Part shown: in pieces, positions 28,838 through 37,505 of the stretch
Layout of the letters: each line of letters begins with the position of its first letter
Numbering within the stretch: position 1 is the first letter of the stretch
Source of the DNA: Legionella israelensis
GTDB lineage: Bacteria > Pseudomonadota > Gammaproteobacteria > Legionellales > Legionellaceae
Direction: 5' to 3'
Assembly (NCBI RefSeq): GCF_004571175.1
Contig: NZ_CP038273.1
Location: 310,001-374,000, forward strand
Length of the DNA stretch: 64,000 bases
Notes under the pieces: model-generated
What the model was told of the DNA's origin: nothing
Database searches by the model: none
The model's input: the letters and a program-made list of their open reading frames with translations, nothing else
Translations under genes and position numbers: made by a program

Positions 28838-30343
28838 CTAAACCGTTGCTAAATCAACCTCAGCAATTGTGTCATCTTGCTTCTCTTTCATCAAGGTTTT
28901 TAATTTAGGTATTAATATAAATAAAAGAAATGAAGCCATGAGAGTAAAGAGCGCAAGTATCATAAAAACATAACTATAACTACTGTTCGTTAAAAGTGGC
29001 TCTACTGTTTCAAAGCCCGCAGTCATCCAGTTAGAACTGTAGCTTGACAACGTTGCACCCACACCTGTCCCCAACATCCACATTCCCATCATAATTCCTT
29101 GTAATGAGACAGGAGCCAATAGACCTATCATGGCATAGCCAATAGGGGAAATCAGTAACTCACCAACACTTTGCAAAAAATAACACAGCACCACCCAACC
29201 TGGATTTACCAGACCTTGTGCATTAGCTCGATTAATTCCCAAAGGTAAGATAATAAAGGCCATTGCCATTAAAAAAAGAGCAACTGCAAATTGTGAAGGA
29301 ATATTTATTTTTATACCTCTGGCTCGCATGTGCAACATGAGGCTACCAATTAAAGGGCCACCTATCACAATGGTGATGGTATTGATGTTCTGGAACCATT
29401 GAGGCGGAATTATCAGGCTGCCAAATTGCCTCTGGACGTTGTGATCTATAAAATGCGTCAAACCCATTGGAGCCAGTTGATACATCATCCAAAATATAAT
29501 TCCTGCCCCCATAAGCATTGAAAAAGCCAGCATTTTATTTCTGTCTTCTTTGTTTTTCTGACGGAAGGCAAGCCAACAGATGACATATAACATGGCGGCA
29601 CATGTCAGTAATACCAATCTGTTGGCCCACTCCGCATGATGCAGCATATGACTTAATGCAAAGGGTAATAAAATAACCATCATAAGCCCTGCCATTACAC
29701 TGCGTTTTTGAGCTTTCTTATTCTTGCAGGAGTAGGCTGTATGCCTGTCATCAAGGAGATGCCAATAATAAAGACATATCAATAAAGCAATTAAATTTCC
29801 AATACTGCTTAACAAAAACAACCGTTGATAATTTTCTGTTAATTGAAAATAACCACTCATGGTGAAACCGACAAAAAAACCAATGTTCATTCCGGAATAA
29901 TTCCATAAAAAAGCAGTTTCACGCCGCGAATCCTCAGGCTTAAAACGTTGTGTCAACATACAATTCAGACAGGTTACATTTAATCCCGCACCTGTTAAAT
30001 ATGCTGCAAGTCCATAATAGAGAAAATCCTGAGAGCTGAATGACAGAAAAATACATCCGATAATCTGGGCGACCATGCCAATACAAAATAATGCACGATT
30101 TGAAAATAATCGTCCTCCCCAATAGCCACCTAATAAATGTAAGCCGTAATTAAACGCTACAAACACGCCCATGATGCTATTGGCAGAGCTTGGTTTCAAT
30201 CCCAGTTTTCCTTTCATGAACAAAACCAGGGTTGAATAAAGAACACTAAAGCTCAATGTGGCGACAATTTGAATAAAAAAAAGCGGAACCATACCTTCGG
30301 GCATTGAACTCCATAACATTTTTCTACGGTTCAATATCGACAT
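28838..30343 (-). CDS. POT-family proton-dependent peptide transporter
   Basis: The 501-residue protein has about 12-14 membrane helices. The motif region FVAFNYGLHLLGGYWGGRLFSNRAL fits the first POT signature, and the FFVGFTMSGYFQ/NYSGMNIGF region fits the second. It should import di- and tripeptides with protons, in keeping with growth on amino acids. It lies upstream of mnmC on the same strand. Confidence 0.82.
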   Translation of the reverse strand: MSILNRRKMLWSSMPEGMVPLFFIQIVATLSFSVLYSTLVLFMKGKLGLKPSSANSIMGVFVAFNYGLHLLGGYWGGRLFSNRALFCIGMVAQIIGCIFLSFSSQDFLYYGLAAYLTGAGLNVTCLNCMLTQRFKPEDSRRETAFLWNYSGMNIGFFVGFTMSGYFQLTENYQRLFLLSSIGNLIALLICLYYWHLLDDRHTAYSCKNKKAQKRSVMAGLMMVILLPFALSHMLHHAEWANRLVLLTCAAMLYVICWLAFRQKNKEDRNKMLAFSMLMGAGIIFWMMYQLAPMGLTHFIDHNVQRQFGSLIIPPQWFQNINTITIVIGGPLIGSLMLHMRARGIKINIPSQFAVALFLMAMAFIILPLGINRANAQGLVNPGWVVLCYFLQSVGELLISPIGYAMIGLLAPVSLQGIMMGMWMLGTGVGATLSSYSSNWMTAGFETVEPLLTNSSYSYVFMILALFTLMASFLLFILIPKLKTLMKEKQDDTIAEVDLATV

Positions 30344-30518
30344 ATTTTTTGCTTTCCTTTGCTGAGGATATCAAGGACTATGCCACGTAATAAAAGTCAT
30401 GTCCAGTTGGCCACAATTTTGCATATATTTTTTAAATCATAGCCTGTTCATTGATGATTTAAATATGCACAGCCTAAATTTGATTTAAAGATAAAATAAG
30501 CTCATTAAAATCAAAAAA

Positions 30519-31811
30519 TCAGTTGATAGCGATACAGGCAGCCAGAACAGATTCGGCAGCCATTTGGGTTAATCGAATTTCCTCCTGCTGATGCGCACTG
30601 GAGACAAACCCTGCTTCATACATGGAAGGAGCGAAATAAATACCCTTTTGCAACATACCATGAAAAAAGCGCTTGAATAAAACTTCGTCGGAGCTTGCCA
30701 CGTCTTCATAATGATAAACCCGCTTTTTCTGATTAAAACAGAAGCCAAACATACCGCCTAAAGAAGCTGTGCAAAATGGGATATGAAAAGAATCAGCCAC
30801 ATCTTGTAAGGCTTTCATTAAATCTTTTGTTGTTTGTGTAAGCTGTTCATAAAATTCTGGTTTTTCAACTTCAGACAAAGTTGCCAAACCAGCAGCCATT
30901 GCCAGAGGATTACCCGAAAGTGTTCCAGCCTGATAAACAGGCCCCTCAGGAGATAAGTGAGCCATGATATCTGCCCGCCCACCCAAAGCCCCTACTGGCA
31001 TTCCACCGCCAATAACTTTGCCCAGAGTCGTTAAATCAGGAGTAATATTGTAAATTTGCTGAGCTCCTCCAAGCGCCACTCGGAATCCGGTCATCACTTC
31101 ATCGAAAATCAAAACAGCGTTATACGTGTTACACAATTCTCGTAAACCTTGTAAAAATTCAGGTTCGGGCAATACGAAACCCATATTTCCAGCAACAGGT
31201 TCCACAATAACAGCAGCAATATCATCCTGATACTGCTCAAATAACCTTGATGTATTTTCAAGATCATTGAAGTCTACCGTTAATGTATGCTCAGTGATGC
31301 TTGCAGGAATACCTGGTGTAGATGGAATACCTAAAGTGAGTAGACCTGAACCTGCTTTCACCAGTAAACTGTCATTATGACCATGATAGCAACCGTTAAA
31401 CTTAATCAGTTTGTTTTTACCGGTAAAACCTCTTGCTAAACGAATGGCTGTCATTGTTGCCTCTGTACCGGAATTAACCATTCGCAGTTTATCAATGGAA
31501 GGCATCAAAGAAATAATTTTCTGAGCCAGTTTAATTTCAAGTTCCGTTGGCGCCCCAAAACTGAGTCCTTGATAAACGGCTTGGTTGACCGCATGTGTAA
31601 CGGCAGGATGACAATGACCAAGAATTAAAGGACCCCAGGACCCAACATAATCTATATAATGACGGTCATCTACATCAATAAGATAAGCTCCTTTAGCCTT
31701 TTTAAAAAAAACAGGCTCCCCACCCACCCCTTTAAATGCTCTTACCGGCGAATTTACACCGCCAGGAATAACTGTTTGGGCAAGATGAAACAAATCCTGA
31801 GAACGACTCAT
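30519..31811 (-). CDS. hemL: Glutamate-1-semialdehyde 2,1-aminomutase
   Basis: The 430-residue PLP enzyme of class III aminotransferase type is full length. [13 protein letters not shown] and [17 protein letters not shown] contain the cofactor Asp/active-site Lys region; [18 protein letters not shown] is the phosphate-binding loop. It makes 5-aminolevulinate for haem by the C5 route. hemJ lies about 2 kb away but is a separate unit. Confidence 0.95.
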   Translation of the reverse strand: MSRSQDLFHLAQTVIPGGVNSPVRAFKGVGGEPVFFKKAKGAYLIDVDDRHYIDYVGSWGPLILGHCHPAVTHAVNQAVYQGLSFGAPTELEIKLAQKIISLMPSIDKLRMVNSGTEATMTAIRLARGFTGKNKLIKFNGCYHGHNDSLLVKAGSGLLTLGIPSTPGIPASITEHTLTVDFNDLENTSRLFEQYQDDIAAVIVEPVAGNMGFVLPEPEFLQGLRELCNTYNAVLIFDEVMTGFRVALGGAQQIYNITPDLTTLGKVIGGGMPVGALGGRADIMAHLSPEGPVYQAGTLSGNPLAMAAGLATLSEVEKPEFYEQLTQTTKDLMKALQDVADSFHIPFCTASLGGMFGFCFNQKKRVYHYEDVASSDEVLFKRFFHGMLQKGIYFAPSMYEAGFVSSAHQQEEIRLTQMAAESVLAACIAIN

Positions 31812-31994
31812 ATATACTCCTTGATATTTTTCCTGTTCATTTTGTTGTCGGATCTGATATTTACAGGCAGCAGCATAACTTTTTGCTAAAAATAGAGAAG
31901 ATTTAAAAGAGAAAATAGCTCACTAAATCATAAATATTGATGGTTCAATTTTCTTCATTTTCAGCAACGCAACGATGAAACGGCTCAATATCGC

Positions 31995-33149
31995 TCAGGA
32001 ATTATGATGTAACACAACTCCTAAAGTCCAATCCGCTGTTTTATTTCCAGTCATATATTTTATGGTTTGTTCGGGATTCAAACCGTAGCCATCCACCATT
32101 AAAGAATAATAATAGGAAGCAAAAAGACAATAACCATACAGATACTCATTATCTGGAAATTTTTTATTTAAAATATCCCACTGTTGATGGCAAACTTCTC
32201 TGTCGGCTTGCTCTATTAAGCTTTGGTTCGTTAGCTGATTATTATCAAACTGGAATAATTTATCTTCAGCAAGATTCACGATTCCGCCCATCACGTACCA
32301 GGAATCTACTGGATTTGCGGTTAAGGCAGGCTGCACAATTTTATTTACATTATGTACATCATTCATCAAAGAATCTACTTCATGCTCACAAGCCACTGCA
32401 TCGCCTTGAGCAGGTAATCCGTCAGGCATTTGATAATCGTTTGCAAAACAGGCAGGAACATCTAAGAACTGATGGGTCACTTCAGTTTGACCTAAGCCCA
32501 AAAAGCTATGAACAAAGAGAGTTAAATGCCGACCATACAAATCCAGTTCTTCCTTATCAGATTCCTTAATTTGTGTGTTATTTTGAACAGGAAATACAAT
32601 CTGCGTTGAAGCCCCACCTATATCTATGACTCCTGGCGTTTCCTTCTCATTTGACAGCAAAGCACCGGATTGATAACTCATTGAAAGCCAGTCAAAAACA
32701 CCCTCTTGCTTGCCTGTAATAGTCTTGGCATCGATGAGCTGCCATTGACTTTGCTGAGCAAACCATTGTTGTAGCCATTGGTAATAGACTTGTTGTTTTG
32801 GTTGCGGCAAAAGTCGCATGCCCGCCGTTGCATAAAAATAAACGGGCATATTTTGCTCAGGGGCATCGGAAAACAACTGATGTAAATAAGAGTAAATTGT
32901 ATTCTGATTAGGTTCGATAGTAGCTAATCCAGGTTTTATTTTTTTAGACCAGACTTCATTAATATTTACCGGACTATTGGTTTTATCTAAATCGTAGCTA
33001 TATATATGAGCTCTTGAACCCGTACTGCCGGCATCGACGACAGCTACACAATAATGCTCTCCGCAAGAAAGATCCTGAGCCTGTAAACCGCTAACAGCCG
33101 AAAATATACAGATCAATAAAAAAACAAAACGAAACATTATTAAACTCAT
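31995..33149 (-). CDS. Ecto-NTPDase (GDA1/CD39 apyrase family)
   Basis: The 384-residue protein has a signal peptide (FVFLLICIFSAVSGLQA). Apyrase-conserved regions are clear: ACR1 DAGSTGSRAH (39-48), ACR2 FYATAGMRLL, ACR3 GKQEGVFDWLS with the catalytic Glu, ACR4 VIDIGGASTQI, and an ACR5-like GYCLFASYYY. This family is common in eukaryotes and rare in bacteria. In L. pneumophila a secreted homologue hydrolyses ATP/ADP and supports growth in macrophages, and a similar role is inferred. The start may be the ATG four codons on. It diverges from rubredoxin. Confidence 0.92.
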   Translation of the reverse strand: MSLIMFRFVFLLICIFSAVSGLQAQDLSCGEHYCVAVVDAGSTGSRAHIYSYDLDKTNSPVNINEVWSKKIKPGLATIEPNQNTIYSYLHQLFSDAPEQNMPVYFYATAGMRLLPQPKQQVYYQWLQQWFAQQSQWQLIDAKTITGKQEGVFDWLSMSYQSGALLSNEKETPGVIDIGGASTQIVFPVQNNTQIKESDKEELDLYGRHLTLFVHSFLGLGQTEVTHQFLDVPACFANDYQMPDGLPAQGDAVACEHEVDSLMNDVHNVNKIVQPALTANPVDSWYVMGGIVNLAEDKLFQFDNNQLTNQSLIEQADREVCHQQWDILNKKFPDNEYLYGYCLFASYYYSLMVDGYGLNPEQTIKYMTGNKTADWTLGVVLHHNS

Positions 33150-33259
33150 AGAAAAATAAGTAGCTAATTTTACGGGATGTTTATTTTGTTGTCAAAATTT
33201 CTGTAATCATTTTCCAGGCAAGATTATACCTTGGGTGGCAAGGTGTTCGACCATAACAC

Positions 33260-33288
33260 TTTACATTCAGGCTCGCAGCCGATAAATT
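33260..33288 (+). promoter_or_regulatory. Sigma-70 type promoter for rubredoxin
   Basis: TTTACA (33260-33265) and TAAATT (33283-33288) are separated by 17 bases. Transcription would start near 33295, leaving a leader of about 23 bases before the rubredoxin ATG. Confidence 0.4.
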
Positions 33289-33317
33289 AAGCCATTTTTA
33301 ATCTTGAGATAAATTGA

Positions 33318-33494
33318 ATGAAAGAATATAAACGGTATATTTGTGTGATTTGCGGATTTATCTATGACGAAGCTGAAGGCTGGCCAGAAGATGGTATTGA
33401 ACCAGGAACACGTTGGGAAGATGTCCCTGAGAATTGGTTTTGCCCTGATTGTGGTGCCGGTAAAGAAGATTTTGATATGGTAGAAATAGATTAA
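33318..33494 (+). CDS. Rubredoxin
   Basis: This 58-residue gene reads [18 protein letters not shown] and continues with the full rubredoxin core. The iron ligands are the two pairs CVIC (residues 9-12) and CPDC (42-45); [18 protein letters not shown] is the characteristic middle. It carries single electrons in the cytoplasm. The partner reductase or acceptor is not nearby. It stands alone between the divergent NTPDase gene and the hemJ region. Confidence 0.93.
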   Translation: MKEYKRYICVICGFIYDEAEGWPEDGIEPGTRWEDVPENWFCPDCGAGKEDFDMVEID

Positions 33495-33527
33495 CCGTAA
33501 AAAGGGCTAAGACAGCACTTTAATCAT

Positions 33528-33785
33528 TCAGATGTTCTCTTTAGCGATGTCTAATTCCTGAAGTTCCTTTTCCGTCAATATGGCTTTTTGTTGGGGTAAT
33601 AACCGTAACATATTATTATAAGCGATATCCTGTGCTATTGATTTAGGTAATTTACTTAACAGGAGATCATAATGGCGGATGGTTTTCACATAATCTTTGT
33701 GCCGGTGAAGGCCGGTATCATCCAGATTTTCGCTGCGACAAAGAGATAAGTACGCAGAACCTAATGCAGAAAAATCTCTTAGAAA
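33528..33785 (-). pseudogene. Remnant coding segment without a start
   Basis: An open frame reads DFSALGSAYLSLCRS, then DYVKTIRHYDLLLSKLPKS and IAYNNMLRLLPQQKAIL before its TGA at 33528-33530. The pattern resembles a protein C-terminus, possibly that of a TIM-barrel amidohydrolase. No ATG, GTG or TTG suits as a start, and upstream the frame runs out of phase into hemJ. It is probably the 3' end of a decayed gene. The family guess is weak. Confidence 0.35.
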
Positions 33786-34201
33786 GGTTTTGATACCACC
33801 AACAATACAATAACAATTAACAATAAAGTAGGTAATTCATTATAAATTCTGAAAAAACGAGCGCTTTTACGATTCTCATCTTTTGCAAAAGCATTTAAAT
33901 AATGACCGCAGGCTAAATGATAAACCCACAATAAGGCCACAAACATCAGTTTACCATGCATCCATCCTGCCATTAGATAATAATGTGGATTATAAAAAAA
34001 TAAAATGATCCCCAAAACAGTTGTAACAATGGCTGCAGGCCAGGTGATCCCATAATAAAGCCTTCGCTCCATTATTTTGAATCGTCTGATGCTGATTTCA
34101 TCCGTAGCATCAGCATGATAAACAAAAAGACGAGGTAAATAAAACAAACCTGCAAACCATGCCACCATGGCAATAATATGAAATGCTTTATACACTAACA
34201 A
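33779..34201 (-). CDS. hemJ: Protoporphyrinogen IX oxidase, HemJ type
   Basis: The 140-residue protein has four membrane helices and the HemJ start KAFHIIAMVAWFAGLFYLPRLFVYHA, with the conserved His that is thought to bind haem, and a conserved Lys in GWMHGKLMFV. It oxidises protoporphyrinogen IX in the inner membrane. It ends the unit with terC (one base between them). Confidence 0.88.
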   Translation of the reverse strand: MLVYKAFHIIAMVAWFAGLFYLPRLFVYHADATDEISIRRFKIMERRLYYGITWPAAIVTTVLGIILFFYNPHYYLMAGWMHGKLMFVALLWVYHLACGHYLNAFAKDENRKSARFFRIYNELPTLLLIVIVLLVVSKPF

Positions 34202-34202
34202 C

Positions 34203-34925
34203 TTATTTATCCTTATTTAATTTTCGCCGGGTACGTTTCAGCATATTTAAAGCTTCTACCCCTAACGAAAAACCCATGGCAAAATAAACATATCCTCTAG
34301 GTACATGAAAAGATAGTCCGTCTGCAACAAGTACCATTCCAATTAAAATTAAAAAACTTAAAGCCAGCATTTTAACGGTGGGATATTTTTCAATAAAAGC
34401 GCTCACCGGCTCGCTTGCATAGATCATGACGATAATGGCAACGGTGATAGCCAGAGCCATGACCCAGAAACGACTCGTTAAACCTACAGCCGTTAAAACA
34501 CTGTCCAGTGAAAAAATAATGTCCAAGATGGCTACCTGAAAAATAACCGCTTTAAACGTCAGTTTTCCCTTATCGATATCCGTTTTTTCGGCGATGCTTT
34601 CTTCACCGACCTCAAAGTGTATTTCCTGAGTAGCTTTAGCGATGAGAAAAGCGCCTCCGCACAATAAAAACACATCACGTACAGATAGCGAGAAATCGCC
34701 GAGACTCAGAAATGGTCGTGTTAATTTGACCAACCATACAGCCGAGGCCAAAAGCAACAGACGTGTTACCCAAGCAAAGGTTAATCCCCATCGTCTGGCT
34801 TTTTTTCTTTTTTCTCTAGGAAGTTTCTCTGTCAAAATGGACAAAAAAACAAGATTATCAATCCCCAAGATAATTTCAAGGATAACCAATGCTGATAAAC
34901 TTAAAATAATATCGATGATATCCAT
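34203..34925 (-). CDS. TerC family membrane protein
   Basis: The 240-residue protein has seven to eight helices and the TerC motifs LEIILGIDNLVFLSIL and AILDIIFSLDSVLTAVG, each with the membrane-embedded Asp that is thought to bind metal. Members are linked to tellurite resistance or manganese export. Here it precedes hemJ, with one base between the genes. Confidence 0.88.
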   Translation of the reverse strand: MDIIDIILSLSALVILEIILGIDNLVFLSILTEKLPREKRKKARRWGLTFAWVTRLLLLASAVWLVKLTRPFLSLGDFSLSVRDVFLLCGGAFLIAKATQEIHFEVGEESIAEKTDIDKGKLTFKAVIFQVAILDIIFSLDSVLTAVGLTSRFWVMALAITVAIIVMIYASEPVSAFIEKYPTVKMLALSFLILIGMVLVADGLSFHVPRGYVYFAMGFSLGVEALNMLKRTRRKLNKDK

Positions 34926-34987
34926 CTCTCAAACCTTTAAAACTTGAATGTTGCTATTGTCCTTAAAAACTTACTAAAGGTAAATGA

Positions 34988-35016
34988 TTCACTTTCTTAA
35001 GGAGCTTGGTTATAAT
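34988..35016 (+). promoter_or_regulatory. Promoter for pcnB-folK
   Basis: TTCACT (34988-34993) and TATAAT (35011-35016) are 17 bases apart, and TG precedes the -10 box by two bases (extended -10). Transcription would begin near 35023, about 29 bases before the proposed AUC start of pcnB. Confidence 0.55.
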
Positions 35017-35051
35017 ATTGCTCATTTTTAATTAGCTTATCAGGTGATACA

Positions 35052-36392
35052 ATCATCAATTTTGTAAAAAAGCTGTTGCGAAAATCCAAAGCATCTGCAA
35101 ACACTGCGGTTAAGTCTGAACATATTGTCCCACGTAACAGACATTGTATATCCAAAACTGATATCAGCTCCAATGCTCTTAAAGTACTTAATCGTCTTAC
35201 CGGCGCTGGCTTTCAAGCCTATCTTGTAGGTGGCAGCGTCAGAGACTTATTGCTTCATAAGGTACCGAAAGATTTTGATGTCGCAACCAATGCCACACCC
35301 AGTGAAGTAAAAAAACTTTTTCGTAATGGCCGTATCATTGGAAGGCGCTTTAAGCTGGTTCATATTCTTTTTCATCGTGAAATCATTGAAGTTGCCACCT
35401 TTCGTGCACAAAGTGATGTTATTGAAACCAATGAACGCGGCATGTTAATTCGTGATAATGTTTTCGGCACGCTGGAGCAGGATGCCTGGCGAAGGGACTT
35501 CACCATTAACTCTCTTTACTACAACATTAATGATTCATCTATTATTGATTTGACAGGTGGTGTTAATGATATAGAGCAAGGCATCATTCGAATGATAGGT
35601 AACCCTGAGTTGCGTTACCAGGAAGATCCTGTACGGATGTTACGTGCATTGCGTTTCAGCGCCAAACTTGGTTTTGAATTGGCCGAAGATACCTCCCAAT
35701 TCATATTAAAGCTTAATCATCTGATCACTCATGTTTCAGGTTCACGATTATTCGATGAAATCACCAAATTATATCAATGTGGAGAGGCTGAGTCCGTCCA
35801 ACGATTACTACTGAAATACGGTTTATTTGAACGGCTATTTCCTTTAACTTTTGAACTGCTGAACAGTAATTATCCAATCAATGCTTTTTTGGGTATTGCC
35901 TTGGGAAATACGGATACCCGTATTCGGGATGAAAAACCTGTGACCCCTGCTTTTTTAATGGCCGTCCTTCTATGGTTTCCCATGCTGGAGCGTTCCAAAC
36001 AACTGCAAAAAGAAGGATTTCATCCCTTGCCTGCTCTTGAAAAAGCCATGTCACAAATCATTATTGAGCAAAATCAGACTGTTTTTATTCCAAAACGTTT
36101 CAGCCAGGTCATCCGTGAAATATGGCTATTGCAATTTCGGTTTAATAAAAGGTTCGGTAAACGTCCATTAAACCTAATTCAGCATCCTCGCTTTAGAGCC
36201 GCTTATGATTTCATGGCTTTAAGAGCATTGTCAGGAGATGAGTCCATGGAACTGGCAAACTGGTGGACACTCTTTCAGGATGTCGACTCCGAAAAACAAA
36301 TGCAAATGATTGAAGAGACATCTAAAGAAGATTTACCTAAACCACGTAAAAAACGACGCAAACCAAAACCACCGCAAAATCATGCCAATTAG
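35052..36392 (+). CDS. pcnB: Poly(A) polymerase I, probable non-AUG start
   Basis: The nucleotidyltransferase core is plain: AYLVGGSVRDLLLHKVPKDFDVATNA with the catalytic DFD, then RRDFTINSLYYN. The C-terminus is Arg/Lys-rich and binds RNA. It adds poly(A) tails that speed RNA decay. The start is odd: the frame is open from 35016 but has no ATG, GTG or TTG before TTG 35076, which lacks a ribosome site. AGGTG lies five bases before ATC 35052, giving IINFVKKLLRKS, which aligns with the N-terminus of E. coli PcnB, itself started at AUU. If TTG is used the protein is 438 residues. It overlaps folK. Confidence 0.9.
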   Translation: MINFVKKLLRKSKASANTAVKSEHIVPRNRHCISKTDISSNALKVLNRLTGAGFQAYLVGGSVRDLLLHKVPKDFDVATNATPSEVKKLFRNGRIIGRRFKLVHILFHREIIEVATFRAQSDVIETNERGMLIRDNVFGTLEQDAWRRDFTINSLYYNINDSSIIDLTGGVNDIEQGIIRMIGNPELRYQEDPVRMLRALRFSAKLGFELAEDTSQFILKLNHLITHVSGSRLFDEITKLYQCGEAESVQRLLLKYGLFERLFPLTFELLNSNYPINAFLGIALGNTDTRIRDEKPVTPAFLMAVLLWFPMLERSKQLQKEGFHPLPALEKAMSQIIIEQNQTVFIPKRFSQVIREIWLLQFRFNKRFGKRPLNLIQHPRFRAAYDFMALRALSGDESMELANWWTLFQDVDSEKQMQMIEETSKEDLPKPRKKRRKPKPPQNHAN

Positions 36393-36855
36393 TTATCTTG
36401 GATTGGGTAGTAACCTTGGCTCTCCTGAACGGCTTCTCAGATTGGCTGTAAAAAGTATATCCAGATTGCCTGGCTGTTATTTTCTTCATTGCAGCCCAAT
36501 ATATCGTAGCATACCGTGGGGGATGCGATCTCAGCCCGACTACTGGAATATGGTGCTCGAGATTAATACAAGATTAACTCCCCGGTTATTGTTAAAACAA
36601 TGCCAAAACATTGAAAAACAGTTCGGGCGAGTTCGTAAGAAACGTTGGGGACCAAGAACATTGGATATTGATATTTTACTTTACGGACATTTAACCATGA
36701 AATCTGCAAAGCTTACCATTCCACATCCACACCTCTTAAAAAGAGATTTTGTTCTTAAACCTCTTTTAAACATCGCCCCGGATTTAAGGCTGCCAAACGG
36801 CGAAAAAATATCCCAATTCCTGCCAACCTGCCCCTTGCATATAAGGGAATCCTGA
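36382..36855 (+). CDS. folK: HPPK, 6-hydroxymethyl-7,8-dihydropterin pyrophosphokinase
   Basis: The protein begins MPISYLGLGSNLGSPERLL and carries RKKRWGPRTLDIDILLYG and IPHPHLLKRDFVLKPL, the HPPK signatures. It transfers pyrophosphate from ATP to the pterin in folate synthesis. The ATG at 36382 overlaps the pcnB stop by 11 bases; the open frame upstream is pcnB's basic tail in another phase. The pcnB-folK pairing is common in gammaproteobacteria. Confidence 0.93.
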   Translation: MPISYLGLGSNLGSPERLLRLAVKSISRLPGCYFLHCSPIYRSIPWGMRSQPDYWNMVLEINTRLTPRLLLKQCQNIEKQFGRVRKKRWGPRTLDIDILLYGHLTMKSAKLTIPHPHLLKRDFVLKPLLNIAPDLRLPNGEKISQFLPTCPLHIRES

Positions 36856-37005
36856 TTATATTCCAGTACAACTGGGGATCTGCTCCGGAAAATTTACAGA
36901 AATGGCTTCAATACTTTTTAAAACCATTGATATTATGAATATCTTTCTACTAAACTTGAACTTACTATCTCATGAGTTACTATCAGGATGATTAAGTGAG
37001 GATCA

Positions 37006-37425
37006 ATGTACAATAATATCCTGCATGCTACCGATCTCAGTGAAGAGCATTTCCATGTCAGTGAAAAAGCAAAAGCCATTGCTGATTATTTCAAGGCAAA
37101 ACTATATCTGCTGCATGTCATAGAATTACCTGCCAGCGTGCAGCTGGCACAAGGTCTGGGATTTACTGAATTAGCGCATCCAGCAAAAGATGATGCCCTG
37201 ACAGTTATTGAGTTGCTTGGAGAAGCACTCAGTATACCTAAAGAGCAGCAAATAGTGGAAATAGGCTCAGTAGTTGAACATATATTCAGAAAAGTTAAGG
37301 AGCTGAACTGTAACTTAATTATTATTGGCAGTCACACCAACGATAATTTTTCTACATTTCTTGGCAGCACAGCAAGCGCTACCGTTCATCATGCGCCTTG
37401 TGATGTCATAACGTTAAGAATATAG
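37006..37425 (+). CDS. Universal stress protein, UspA family
   Basis: The 139-residue protein begins YNNILHATDLSEEHFHVSEKA and ends LIIIGSHTNDNFSTFLGSTASATVHHAPCDVITL. The ATP-binding G-2x-G-9x-G-S motif lacks its second Gly (Thr instead), as in UspA-type members that do not bind ATP. GTGAGGATCA gives a ribosome site before the ATG. A short MITE separates it from the transporter gene. Confidence 0.85.
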   Translation: MYNNILHATDLSEEHFHVSEKAKAIADYFKAKLYLLHVIELPASVQLAQGLGFTELAHPAKDDALTVIELLGEALSIPKEQQIVEIGSVVEHIFRKVKELNCNLIIIGSHTNDNFSTFLGSTASATVHHAPCDVITLRI

Positions 37426-37426
37426 T

Positions 37427-37490
37427 TATTCACTCATGTTACGCGGCACAGTATTTTTTAGAAGACAAAGCTACTTAACATGAGTTATTC
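37427..37490. mobile_element. Short MITE with internal deletion
   Basis: The 54-bp element (37432-37485) starts ACTCATGTTACGCGGCAC, keeps GTATTTTTTAGAA of the longer copies, and ends CTTAACATGAGT. TATTC flanks both sides (37427-37431, 37486-37490). It is an internally deleted member of the family seen at 8208. Confidence 0.75.
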
Positions 37491-37505
37491 ATCAAGGCAA
37501 TCAAT

